Shown here piece after piece: positions 9,969 to 18,887 of a stretch of DNA of 64,000 bases. The notes below the pieces were generated by a model. The model saw only the letters and a program-made list of their open reading frames with translations. It did not search any database and was not told the origin of the DNA. Made by a program: the position numbers and the translations under genes. Location: assembly GCA_963701735.1 (NCBI GenBank), contig CAVPBI010000023.1, positions 1 to 64,000 of the forward strand. The letters are read 5' to 3'. The first letter of the stretch is position 1. Each line of letters opens with the position of its first letter. This DNA is from CAWABB01 sp963701735. GTDB taxonomy: Bacteria; Bacteroidota; Ignavibacteria; UBA10030; UBA6906.

Positions 9969-12802
9969 TAGAACTCCAGGTTCAATCCAAGTTCGATCCG
10001 CCGCGGCTCCGAGTAGTACGTAGGTTGCGTGTACCACTGCGACAGCGTGTTGATGGCTTCAGAGGGATTCGTCTGGCGGGCCTGCTCCTCGTACGTCGTG
10101 TAGCCCGCCCGGCCGGTGTCGTTCCACACCTCCACTTCGTTTCTGGTATCGAGCACGTTGAACACGCGCGCGAACGCCACGAGGCGGAAATCCCCGATCG
10201 GGAAGTTGTAGAACGCCCGGAGATCGATATTTGTGGACGACGGCTTGAGCTGGCTGTTGGTGAGCAGCGAGGTGATGTCGGTCGAGCTCCTCGGCGTATA
10301 GGGGAACCCGCTCCCGAACTGACCGATGGCGCTGACGCCCCAGGATTCCCTGCTGTAGTTCGCGGTCACGTTCAGCGTGTGGCGCTGGTCCCACGGCAGC
10401 GGATTCAGCTGCACTTCCGGCAGCGAGCCACCGGCGAGCGCGTTGCGGGCCTGCTCCGGATCAGAGGCGCTCCCCTTCGCAACCGAGTACGTGTAGTCCA
10501 CGGTGGTGGAGAAGCCCATGCCGAACTGCTTCCTCAGCGTGAGGATAATCCCCTTGATGAGGCCGAAGTCGCTGTTCGTGAACCGGCTGTATTTGGACGC
10601 GCCACCGAACACGACGATCTCCTGCGAACGCGTGCCGGTCAGCCCGCGAACGTCCCTCAGGTAGGCGGTGAGGTCGACTGCGATGTCGTCGGTGAGCTGC
10701 TGCTGCACGCCGATCTCAGCGTTGATGGTCTGCTCGGGACTCAGGTCCGAGTTCCCCACGACTCCCTGGTTCCCGGTTCCGAATCCGATCTTGAAATCAG
10801 GATTCTGGTAGAGGCGCTCGAACCGCGGCACCTGGAAGAAATGGCCGTAGGAGAAGTACACAATGCCCCGCGCCGTGATCGGGAATGATGCGCCGATGCG
10901 TGGGCTGAACTGCGATTTCGCCTTCGCGGGCTTGTACCAGTACGTCCTCCGCTCTTCGAGGGTCTTCGCCTGATTCGAGGGCTTGATCGGGGCGTAGATG
11001 TTCGGATCGTCGACAGTATAATAGATGCCCCCGTTCGACAGGTCGTCGTTGAGGACATACCCATCGGGCTCGAAATAGTCGAACCGCACCCCGATATTCA
11101 GGATGAAGTTCTTGAACTCGAGCTTGTCCTGCACGTACGCCGCGAACTCATGGGGCCGGCGGTCGTACACGTCGTGCGTGTTCGACGATGTGGGCAGGAT
11201 GCGGGTCTGGATGTAGGGGCTCGCCGTCGCCAGGTCGATGTCGGTCTGGGTCGCGATCGGCTGAAGCGTGATGTTCTCGAAGAAGACGTTGTGGGATCTG
11301 TACTCGGCGCCCACCTTGATGAGGTTGACCTGGTCGAGCTGGCTCGACAGGTCGAACTTGATCAGCCTGGTGATTGTGCGGCGGTCGAACACGTTCATAT
11401 CCGTCCCGCCGGTGAAGTAGCTGTACGAGTCGGGCGTGAGGAAGAGCTTCGGATGCACGTAGCTCGGTCCGCCGGGCTGCACGACCTGAATCAGTTCGCC
11501 ATTCCCGGATGGGTCGGGAACGTAGTCAAAATCGTAGAGGCGGTACCCCACGTCCCGCTGGAACCAGGACGCGCCGACGGTGTAAAACGTCCTCTCCGAG
11601 AGCGTCTGGCTGAATTGCAGGATCACCGTGTGACTGGTGTTGAGCTCATCCCCCATGCCGCCGGGGTTATAGAAGTAGCTTCGATTATACCGGTTGGCCT
11701 TGATGTCGTCGTAGATGTAGTTGGTGTTCAACTTCATGGTCGGCGAGATCTTCCAGGTCAGTTTCCCCTGGCCGTACCACCGCCGGCTCTCGCCCATGGA
11801 CGTGAGCGCGCTGTCGCCGCGCCCTTCCGCATCGCGATACATGATGAACTCGCGCGTCAGGGGGTCGGTGTAGGAGATGTTCTGCGGGTTGTACCGGCTG
11901 TACCCTTTCAGCCAGCCGTCGAAGTAGACGTACCGGCCGTTGACGAAGAACGTGAGGTCTTCGCCCAGGACCGGTCCGCTCAGGTTCGCTTCGAAGTTGT
12001 GGATGGCGGCCGGGTCGAAGTCTTCGAGACCGGGGAACGCCATCTTCTCCCCGTTCACCGCGTCCGCCTTCCCGTTCGTCCAGTACTGGCCGATGTACGT
12101 GCCGATGCCTCCGGAGAACTTTGGTCCCCCCTCGCGCGTGGCGATGTTCACGATGCCGGACATGGCCTGGCCGTACTCGGCGTTGAACGCGCCCGAGACG
12201 AGCTGGAGCTCCTGCACGAGCTGCCGGTTCACTTCCACCACCTGCGTTCCGTTGAACACGTCGGTCACCGGGACGCCGTCGATCCAGTACGCGACCTCCC
12301 CGCTTCGCCCCCCGCGGAGGCTTCCGCCGACGAACCCCGCCTGCAGGTCGAGCACCTCCGACACCTCGGTCACGGGCAGGGCCTGGATCGCATCGCCTCC
12401 CACGACGGCCGTTTTGGCGGTCTGGTCGGCCTGGACCATCGGCCGCACCGCGGTGACCACGACCTCCTCGCCCATTTCAACGACCGTGGACTGCATCGGG
12501 ATGTCGATGGTCGTCGTCAGGTCGATGGAAACGTTAACGTTGGTGATCGTTTTCCGGTTGAAGCCGACCGCGGATGCGACCAGCGTGTAGGTCCCCGGGG
12601 ACACGTTGAGAATGACATAGTACCCGTCGATATTCGTGGCCGACCCCTGGGTCGTCCCCTGGATGACGATGTTCGCACCCACGAGGGCTTCGCCAGTCGC
12701 CCCATCTTTGACCTCGCCCGTGATTTTTCCGGTGTTGCCCGCGAGGGACACCGAAGCGGCGAGGAGGAGGATCGGAACAACCGTACAGAGTATCCGTCCC
12801 AT
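9968..12802 (-). CDS. TonB-dependent receptor with carboxypeptidase-like regulatory domain
   Basis: This is an intact 944-codon gene. Residues 1-21 are a signal peptide. Residues about 24-110 form a carboxypeptidase-D-regulatory-like domain (GEVKDGATGEALVGANIVI, ATNIDGYYVILNVSPGTYTL). A plug domain follows to about residue 230 (EVLDLQAGFVGGSLRGGRS, YWIDGVPVTD, GAFNAEYGQAMSGIVNIATR). The rest is a beta-barrel that ends in a terminal aromatic residue (LGLNLEF). It should import a large ligand across the outer membrane using TonB energy. It lies 30 nt after a LacI-type regulator and is coupled to the large secreted protein, so the substrate may be a carbohydrate, but nothing in the barrel shows this. 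It lacks an obvious SusD partner. Confidence 0.9.
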   Translation of the reverse strand: MGRILCTVVPILLLAASVSLAGNTGKITGEVKDGATGEALVGANIVIQGTTQGSATNIDGYYVILNVSPGTYTLVASAVGFNRKTITNVNVSIDLTTTIDIPMQSTVVEMGEEVVVTAVRPMVQADQTAKTAVVGGDAIQALPVTEVSEVLDLQAGFVGGSLRGGRSGEVAYWIDGVPVTDVFNGTQVVEVNRQLVQELQLVSGAFNAEYGQAMSGIVNIATREGGPKFSGGIGTYIGQYWTNGKADAVNGEKMAFPGLEDFDPAAIHNFEANLSGPVLGEDLTFFVNGRYVYFDGWLKGYSRYNPQNISYTDPLTREFIMYRDAEGRGDSALTSMGESRRWYGQGKLTWKISPTMKLNTNYIYDDIKANRYNRSYFYNPGGMGDELNTSHTVILQFSQTLSERTFYTVGASWFQRDVGYRLYDFDYVPDPSGNGELIQVVQPGGPSYVHPKLFLTPDSYSYFTGGTDMNVFDRRTITRLIKFDLSSQLDQVNLIKVGAEYRSHNVFFENITLQPIATQTDIDLATASPYIQTRILPTSSNTHDVYDRRPHEFAAYVQDKLEFKNFILNIGVRFDYFEPDGYVLNDDLSNGGIYYTVDDPNIYAPIKPSNQAKTLEERRTYWYKPAKAKSQFSPRIGASFPITARGIVYFSYGHFFQVPRFERLYQNPDFKIGFGTGNQGVVGNSDLSPEQTINAEIGVQQQLTDDIAVDLTAYLRDVRGLTGTRSQEIVVFGGASKYSRFTNSDFGLIKGIILTLRKQFGMGFSTTVDYTYSVAKGSASDPEQARNALAGGSLPEVQLNPLPWDQRHTLNVTANYSRESWGVSAIGQFGSGFPYTPRSSTDITSLLTNSQLKPSSTNIDLRAFYNFPIGDFRLVAFARVFNVLDTRNEVEVWNDTGRAGYTTYEEQARQTNPSEAINTLSQWYTQPTYYSEPRRIELGLNLEF

Positions 12803-12832
12803 GCCTGTTGACTCCTCCAGGTTGCTGGTGGT

Positions 12833-13942
12833 TCAGCTGATGACTCCGGCGTGATTCGCCGGGTGTTGTCGAATGAGATTCTGTTCCGAGAGCGTTGCCG
12901 CCGGGCGGACGAGTCCGCTCTCCCGCGATGCAGCTCCACAGGTCCCGCGCACGACCAGCTCGGGAACAAAGGTGGTCAGCGTCGGAACCATGTCGGGCGT
13001 GCGGATGCGCGCGACCAGGCGCTCCATCGCGAGGACGCCCATTTCGTACATCGGCTGGCGCATCGTGGTCAGCTGCAGGTACTGCGCAAGCTCGATGTCG
13101 TCGAACCCGACGATCGCTATGTCCTCGGGAATTCTGACGTGCGCCTCACGGGCCGCTTCCAGCGCCCCCATCGCCTGGATGTCGCTGGCCACAAGCGCCG
13201 CCGTGATCGCGTCCCCCGCCCTGCGCCGGGCCAGCAGCCGCCGCATCCCCTCGCGCCCCGCTTCCCTCGTGAACCCGTCCTGCCAGGGGGCGCCGCTCGC
13301 GAAGACCCTCTCGGGCGACAGCGCAATGTCGTGCTCCGCCAGCGAGTCGACATACCCCTGGTACCGTTCGCGCGCGGGCAGCGTATCCATGCTCGCGTTG
13401 ATCATCGCGACGCGCGTATGCCCGAGGCGGATCAGGTGCCGCACGGCAAGGAAGGCACCCTCCCGATTCTCCACGCGAATCGAGTCGAAGTCCGGATGCG
13501 AGCCGTCCACGAGGACGAGCGGCAGGCGCATCTGGTGGAACTTTTCGGCATAGTTCTCCGGAAACTTCATGGAGAAGAACATCACGCCGGCCACCTTGCC
13601 CCGCTGCATCGAGCGGTGAAGATAGTCCTGCACCTGCTCCGGATGGTTGACACCGTACAGGATGAGGTCGAACCCCGATTCCCCCGCCTTGTCCTGAACG
13701 CCCTGGAGAACCTGCTGGAAGAAGTAGTTGGTGAAGTAGGGGATGATGGCGGCGATCGTATTGGTGCGCCGGGAGGCGAGGCCTTGTGCGTGCGCGTGGG
13801 GCTGGTAGCTCAGCCGCCGCGCTGCGTCCAGAACGCGAGCCCTGGTTGGTGCGGAGACGTTCGGATGGCTGTTGAGGCATCGGGAGACTGTTCCGATGCC
13901 GACACCGGCCTCTCTCGCAAGGTCGTAGATCGTGACGCGCAT
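12833..13942 (-). CDS. LacI/GalR-family transcriptional regulator
   Basis: The start is ATG 13940-13942, where the classic N-terminal helix-turn-helix begins (MRVTIYDLAREAGVGIGTVS, residues 1-20). A hinge-like segment (RRLSYQPHAHAQGLASRRT) and a periplasmic-binding-protein-like sensor domain follow (IAAIIPYFTNYFFQQVLQGV; ALVASDIQAMGALEAAREA; VGFDDIELAQYL). The length of 369 residues is slightly over the usual 330-350 because of a Ser/Arg-rich tail. It should bind DNA as a dimer and respond to a sugar or related small molecule. A perfect palindromic operator lies 44 bp upstream in the gap shared with the divergent MalK-type ATPase gene. The TonB receptor follows 30 bp downstream on the same strand, so it probably controls itself, the ATPase and the uptake block. 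Confidence 0.92.
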   Translation of the reverse strand: MRVTIYDLAREAGVGIGTVSRCLNSHPNVSAPTRARVLDAARRLSYQPHAHAQGLASRRTNTIAAIIPYFTNYFFQQVLQGVQDKAGESGFDLILYGVNHPEQVQDYLHRSMQRGKVAGVMFFSMKFPENYAEKFHQMRLPLVLVDGSHPDFDSIRVENREGAFLAVRHLIRLGHTRVAMINASMDTLPARERYQGYVDSLAEHDIALSPERVFASGAPWQDGFTREAGREGMRRLLARRRAGDAITAALVASDIQAMGALEAAREAHVRIPEDIAIVGFDDIELAQYLQLTTMRQPMYEMGVLAMERLVARIRTPDMVPTLTTFVPELVVRGTCGAASRESGLVRPAATLSEQNLIRQHPANHAGVIS

Positions 13943-13985
13943 GAAGATCGAGGGGGATCTGTGGACGCGTTGGTGGAGGATACTC

Positions 13986-13999
13986 TGGAAGCGCTTCCA
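13986..13999. promoter_or_regulatory. LacI-family operator
   Basis: TGGAAGCGCTTCCA is a perfect 14-bp palindrome centred on CG. It matches the general LacI/GalR operator pattern (central GCGC/CG, GAA/TTC flanks, as in CcpA and MalR sites). It sits between the divergent LacI-type regulator (start 13942) and the MalK-type gene (start 14145), a normal place for autoregulation and control of both directions. Confidence 0.75.
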
Positions 14000-14144
14000 T
14001 GGAAGATACGAGACGCTCCCCCTTCCTGTCAAGAGTTATTTTCCCTTCGAAGGAATGTCGAATTCCGGCCGCCGAAGCGGAGTTGTATTTTGCATCGTGC
14101 GTCGGTATATTGCTGAGCCCATCACCACACCTTCCGGACCCCGC

Positions 14145-15243
14145 ATGGCAGAAGTCAAGCTTGAAGGCGTTCATAAGATCTACGACGGGAAGGTCACCGC
14201 AGTCCGCGATGTCTCCGTCACCATCAAGGACAAAGAGTTCGTGGTCCTGGTCGGGCCCTCGGGGTGCGGAAAGTCAACTGTTTTGCGCATGATCGCGGGC
14301 CTGGAGGAGATTTCGACAGGCACCATCTCGATCGACGGCAAGGTTGTCAACGAGGTTCCCCCGAAGGACCGGGACATCGCGATGGTGTTCCAGAACTACG
14401 CCCTCTACCCGCACATGACGGTCTACGAAAACCTCGCGTTCGGGCTGAAGCTCCGGAAGACTCCGAAGGACGAGATCGACCGGCGCGTGCAGAACGCCGC
14501 CAGGATTCTGGGCATCGACGCCTATCTCGATCGGAAACCGAAGGCGCTCTCGGGCGGGCAGCGCCAGCGCGTCGCGCTCGGCAGGGCGATCGTCCGGAAC
14601 CCCAAGGTCTTCCTTTTCGACGAGCCGCTGAGCAACCTCGACGCTAACCTGCGCGTCCAGATGCGCACAGAAATCTCGCGGCTCCACCACCGCCTGCAGA
14701 CGACCATGATCTACGTGACGCACGATCAGATCGAGGCGATGTCGATGGGCGACCGGATCGTGGTCCTCAAGGACGGGATCGTGCAGCAGGTGGACACGCC
14801 GCTGAACATCTATCATCATCCCGCGAACAAGTTCGTTGCGGGCTTCATCGGAAGCCCGACGATGAACTTCCTCTCCGGGACCATTCGGGCGAACGGAACG
14901 GCCCAGTTCGTGCAGGACGGCTCGCCGCTCAGCATCACGCTCCCGCCCTCGGTACAGGGAGCGCCTCAAAGGCTCGACGTCGGTCGTCCTGGGGATCCGC
15001 CCCGAGCATATCTTCGCCCAGCAGCAGGACGGCGGCGAGCATATGGCACACATCACCGCGAACATCGAGGTGGTCGAGCCCGTCGGCAATGAAATCTTCG
15101 TCTACTTCACGACCGGGACGGCATCGCAGTACGTGGCGCGATTCGCCGCCGACCGTCCCCCGGAGGTTGGCCGCTCGTACACGCTTCTTGTCGACACCAC
15201 GAAGCTTCACTTCTTCGATCGAGAGACTGAGAAGTCGCTCTGA
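14145..15243 (+). CDS. ABC transporter ATP-binding protein, MalK/UgpC/MsmK type (frameshifted near the end)
   Basis: From ATG 14145 the product has Walker A (GPSGCGKST), a Q-loop (MVFQNYALYPHMTV), the signature LSGGQRQRVALGRA, Walker B (VFLFDEPLSNLDA) and the H-loop (VTHDQIEAMSMGD). A C-terminal OB-fold regulatory domain follows, as in carbohydrate importers of the CUT1 class. A one-base shift near 14965 moves into the frame SVVLGIRPEHIFAQ...HFFDRETEKSL, which supplies the conserved GIRPE motif and the normal end at 15241-15243, about 366 residues in all. The protein should drive uptake of sugars or glycerol phosphate at the inner membrane. No permease or binding protein lies beside it, so it may serve several distant importers, as MsmK does. 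It is divergent from the LacI gene across the palindromic operator. Confidence 0.88.
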
Positions 15244-15255
15244 GCACATCGGACC

Positions 15256-16135
15256 ATGACTGAGCATCAGCAGCATCTCTCATCTGAAGAATTGGCGGGC
15301 CTCCTCGCGAAGGCGCAGGGCCTCACAGAAGCGGGCACGTATCACGATGCCCTCGCGGCAGTCAGAGAGGCGAAGAAGCTTAACCCGCGCAACGTGTACG
15401 TCCTCGCCTTCGAGCGACAGGTCGAACAACTCATCGAGTTGAGCCTGGCGGGCAAGCTCGGCGACGACGAGCGCACCGACATTCTCGAATCGATCCCGGG
15501 CATTATGGATCGTGCGCTGGCGGGCTCGGGCGAACGCGCGATGCCTTCTGCACCCGCGCCGGACGCCGCCGCGGCCGACCGCGCCCGCGCCGAACGAGCC
15601 GCGGCTCACGAGTGGCTCAAGAACCAGTACTTCCAGCACGCCCACGAGTACGTCAAGAAGGGCGAGTACGACCACGCGCTGGCCGAAATTCGCCGCGTGT
15701 TCATCATCGATCCCGAGAACGCCATCGCCCGCGATTTCGAAGCCCAGATCGAGGAGCTCTCGCGCATCAGCAGGGAATCGGCGTCCGCGCAAGCGGCTCC
15801 GGGCATGCCCGCGCCGAAACCCGGCCCGCAATCAACCCGGCCGGCGGAGAAACCGCGCGCGCCGGAAGAGGCAGCGGCACAGCCGCGCACAAACGGCGAA
15901 ACGCCCTCCCGCCGGTCGAAAGAAACTCTCGCCGCTCTCGATCATCCTTCTCTTTCTTGCGCTCGCGCTCCTGGCCTTCGCAACAGTCTTCCTGATCAAG
16001 AAGCTGGAATCACCCTCGGCTCTCACTCCCCGGTCGGCCGTCCCTCCGCCGCAGCGCGAGCTCTACGCTCCGGAGCAGGCCGCTCCGCGAGCCGACTCGA
16101 CACAGGTCACGCCCGACTCGTCGTACATCGAGTAG
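15256..16135 (+). CDS. TPR-like membrane-anchored protein (frameshifted)
   Basis: It starts at ATG 15256, 12 nt after the ATPase stop. Two TPR-like helical hairpins are visible: AGTYHDALAAVREAKKLNPRN near residues 30-50, and KKGEYDHALAEIRRVFIIDPEN near 135-155. A Pro/Ala-rich linker follows. Near 15925 the frame shifts and the continuing frame gives one transmembrane helix (LSIILLFLALALLAFATVFL) with a short Pro-rich tail, ending at 16133-16135. Such proteins usually act as scaffolds, but no specific partner can be named. It shares the FxxALAEIRRVFxIDPxN repeat style with the next gene, so the two probably arose by duplication. Confidence 0.6.
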
Positions 16136-16503
16136 GCGCCTCGGCGCGTCGTGGTCTGCTCGCCGTCCACAGGCGTCCCCCGCACCATCGCGGGCTTCGT
16201 GCCACAGCTTCAGTACTGACATCTCCCCGTTCACTCTCGCTCCAGCATCCGCCGCGTTCGTCACCGACACTTTTCCCACCCCGCGCTCGCCTGAGGCTTC
16301 ATCGGTGCCGCTTCAGTTTCTCATGAGTGCACATCACTGTAGATTCTCCTTTCTTCTCGCTCCACGCCCGGGAATCACCGTCATCCTGAGGAATACGCGG
16401 GGCAAGTCCTCATTTCCGCATGGCATGGCCTTTGCCTTTTCATCAGATGGCCGTATAGGCACATTCACACTCAGGCACCGAGAGGACTCCATTGCCGGGC
16501 ACT
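16136..16503. other. Intergenic stretch, no gene seen
   Basis: These 368 bases between the two TPR-type genes contain no open frame with protein-like composition and no convincing hairpin or RNA gene. They presumably hold the promoter of the following gene, but I could not pick a -35/-10 pair with confidence. Confidence 0.4.
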
Positions 16504-18883
16504 ATGCTATTGAAGCTTGTCGATCGCCTCGTCAAGGAGGGGAACTACTGCCGAGGCGTTGCGCATTCTCGCTCGCGCGTCGGACGAGGACCCCAAGAAC
16601 CCGTACGTCAGGGCGTATGAAGCGCGCATCCGGGTCCTCATGGACCAGCCGCAGCGCCCGCCGAGAGAGTCATCGGAATCCGGCCGCGCTCGGGGTATCG
16701 CACCCTCTCCCTCGCCGCACCCGGGTACTCCCTCCGCGCTGAGCGCTGATCAGCGGCGCGTCGCGATCCTCTCCAAGGTCGCCGCAATCATCTCGAAGGC
16801 GAACGAGTACCTCGGCACGGGGGACTTCCAGCGCGCCCTCGAAGAGGTGGGCCGTGCACGCCTGCTGGACGGGGACAACCCCGACATCATCGGACTCGAG
16901 CAACGCATCCGCGAAGCCCGCCAGGATGCGGAGCAGTTCGCGGAGACCGAGCGGGAGCGCATGACCAGGGAGCAGGAAGAAGTCCATCACCATGAGATGG
17001 AGAACCTCCGCCGCGAGGACGATGTGCGGAGAACACAGGAGGAGCAGGCACGCCGGGTTGCGCACGAACAGAAGCTGAACGAATCGCTCTCGCGCTGCCG
17101 CACGCTCCTGTCCTCCGGACGGCTGAAGGAAGCCCAGAACGAGCTCGCGTTTGCGCTCGTGCTGGATCCGAACAATCATGCGGCACGGCAACTGGAGCAG
17201 GAAATCGCACGGGCGCAGGACCTGGCCACGCGCGCGGAACTGCAGCGAAAGAAGCAGGAGGAGGAAGAGCGGGCGCGGGCAGCGGAGGAGCTCCGGGCCG
17301 GCGTCCAGGCGGCCGCCGACCAGGCTCAGGCCGCCGCTTCGCAGGGAGCGTTCGGCGAGGCGCTGGATATTATCATCAGGGCGTATGTGCTGGATCCAAC
17401 AAGCTCCGTTCTTCAGGCGGCCGAGGCGGAGATCACCGCAGCCCGCGACGAGGCGATCGGGCGCGAGCGGCAGGAACAGCTCGCGAAGCGTCGTGAACTG
17501 GAACAGCAGCAGATGGAGAACCTCCGCAGGAAAGCGGAGGAAGAACGGCAGGCGCTGCTTCGCCAGCGGGAAGTCGAAGCCGAGAGCAGGCGCAAGACCA
17601 CACAGGAGGAGATCGAGAAGCATCTCGAGCGCGCCCGCGTGTTTCTCACGCGCAGCCAGTCCGAAGCGGCGCTCGCCGAAGTCGCGCTCGCGTTCGTGAT
17701 CGATCCGTTCAGCGAGCCGACGCGCATCCTCGAACAGGAAATTCTGCGTGCCCAGGAATCCGAGCCGGAGGTACCGGCGGATCAGGAGCCCGCCACCGGG
17801 GCATCAGTGGAAACCCCTGGCAGCATCGCAGCGCATCTGGACGCCGCGAGGGAGCATGCCGCCACCCGCGATTTCGCGAAGGCGTTCGACTCGATCGCGC
17901 GAGCATATGCGGTCGACCCGCTCCACCCCGCCGTCCAGGAGTGCGAGCGCATCATCCAGGCGGCGTTTGTGGAGTACCAGGGATCCCTTGCCCACACCCT
18001 CGGATCTCGCAAACACACAGACGGATCGCATTCTTCAAGCGGCCGTTCGACCTTCACGGGTATGACCCAGGGAGAGGCGGTCACGACGTCGGTCATGACA
18101 TTCGACGACACGAGCTCAACGGAGACAGCTCCCCCGCCTGCGGAGGCGGGCGAATCCGAAGCCACCGTCGCCTGGTATCGCCATCGTCCCGTGATGTACG
18201 GCGGCGGAGTCGGGGCCCTCATCCTCGTGGCGGCCGTTTTCCTGATCTCCTCCCCCAGCGGGAAGAAGCCCGACCTGCCGGAAACGAAGGCCCATGAACC
18301 TGAAACGACGGAACAGGCGGAGACCCGGGAACCACCTTCAACGCCCGTGACGCTCAGCGAGCCGCAGATTCTCCCCGACGATCAGCCCGCGAGCGCAGGC
18401 TCGAAGAAGGTTGCAGCTCCCGCCAAGCTCCTCAGGGAGGAGCCGGTATCAGACAAGCCCGCGGGAGATGCCGCACCAGAGAAGGCGACGGCGGAAGCCG
18501 CCCAGGAACCGCCGGTGGAACAGCCCGCCGATCCTCCCGTCGGCCTCAGCAGACTTGACGTGCAGTCGGCGGCTCTCAGGCAACAGCCATCGACGCCGGC
18601 TCCCGGGCCCACACAAACGCCGAAGGCGCCGGAGATCAGAAGGCTGCAGCAGCCACTGATCCCCGACGCCATTCTCAGGTCCGGCATGACCGGCGATGTT
18701 ACGGTGCTCGTCGAAATCGACTCTGAGGGGAAGCCCATTTCATCGCGCGTTACGCGCAGCACGCTTCCGGCACTCAACGACCTGTTCATCGAGGCGGTCA
18801 TGGCCTCGGAGTTCACGCCGGGCCGTTCGGCAGACGGACGGACAACGACCTACCTGTCGATCCCGTTCAGGGTCGGCCGATAG
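16504..18883 (+). CDS. TPR/coiled-coil membrane protein with C-terminal TonB-like domain
   Basis: The best start is ATG 16504 (MLLKLVDRLVKEGNY). One extra base near 16549 joins it to the long frame EALRILARASDEDPKN. Four or five TPR-like units recur (FQRALEEVGRARLLDGDNPD, LKEAQNELAFALVLDPNNHA, FGEALDIIIRAYVLDPTSS, SEAALAEVALAFVIDPFSE, FAKAFDSIARAYAVDPLHP). They alternate with charged coiled coils rich in Glu/Arg/Gln. A single transmembrane helix (GGGVGALILVAAVFLISS) leads to a Pro/Ala linker and a C-terminal energy-transducer (TonB_C) domain with LIPDAILRSGMTGDVTVLVE and FIEAVMASEFTPGR. The TonB domain points to the periplasm and the TPR part to the cytoplasm. A role as an unusual TonB-type transducer for the nearby receptor is possible but unproven. 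Length about 790 residues. Confidence 0.75.
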
Positions 18884-18887
18884 TTCT

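Noticed and set aside
11150..12811. A 553-codon open frame opposite the TonB receptor
   Set aside because: It has no known motif, is Arg/His/Val rich, and lies antisense to an intact receptor.
13932..14144. An upstream extension of the MalK-type gene to 13932
   Set aside because: It would run through the LacI gene start and operator. The conserved N-terminus begins at ATG 14145.
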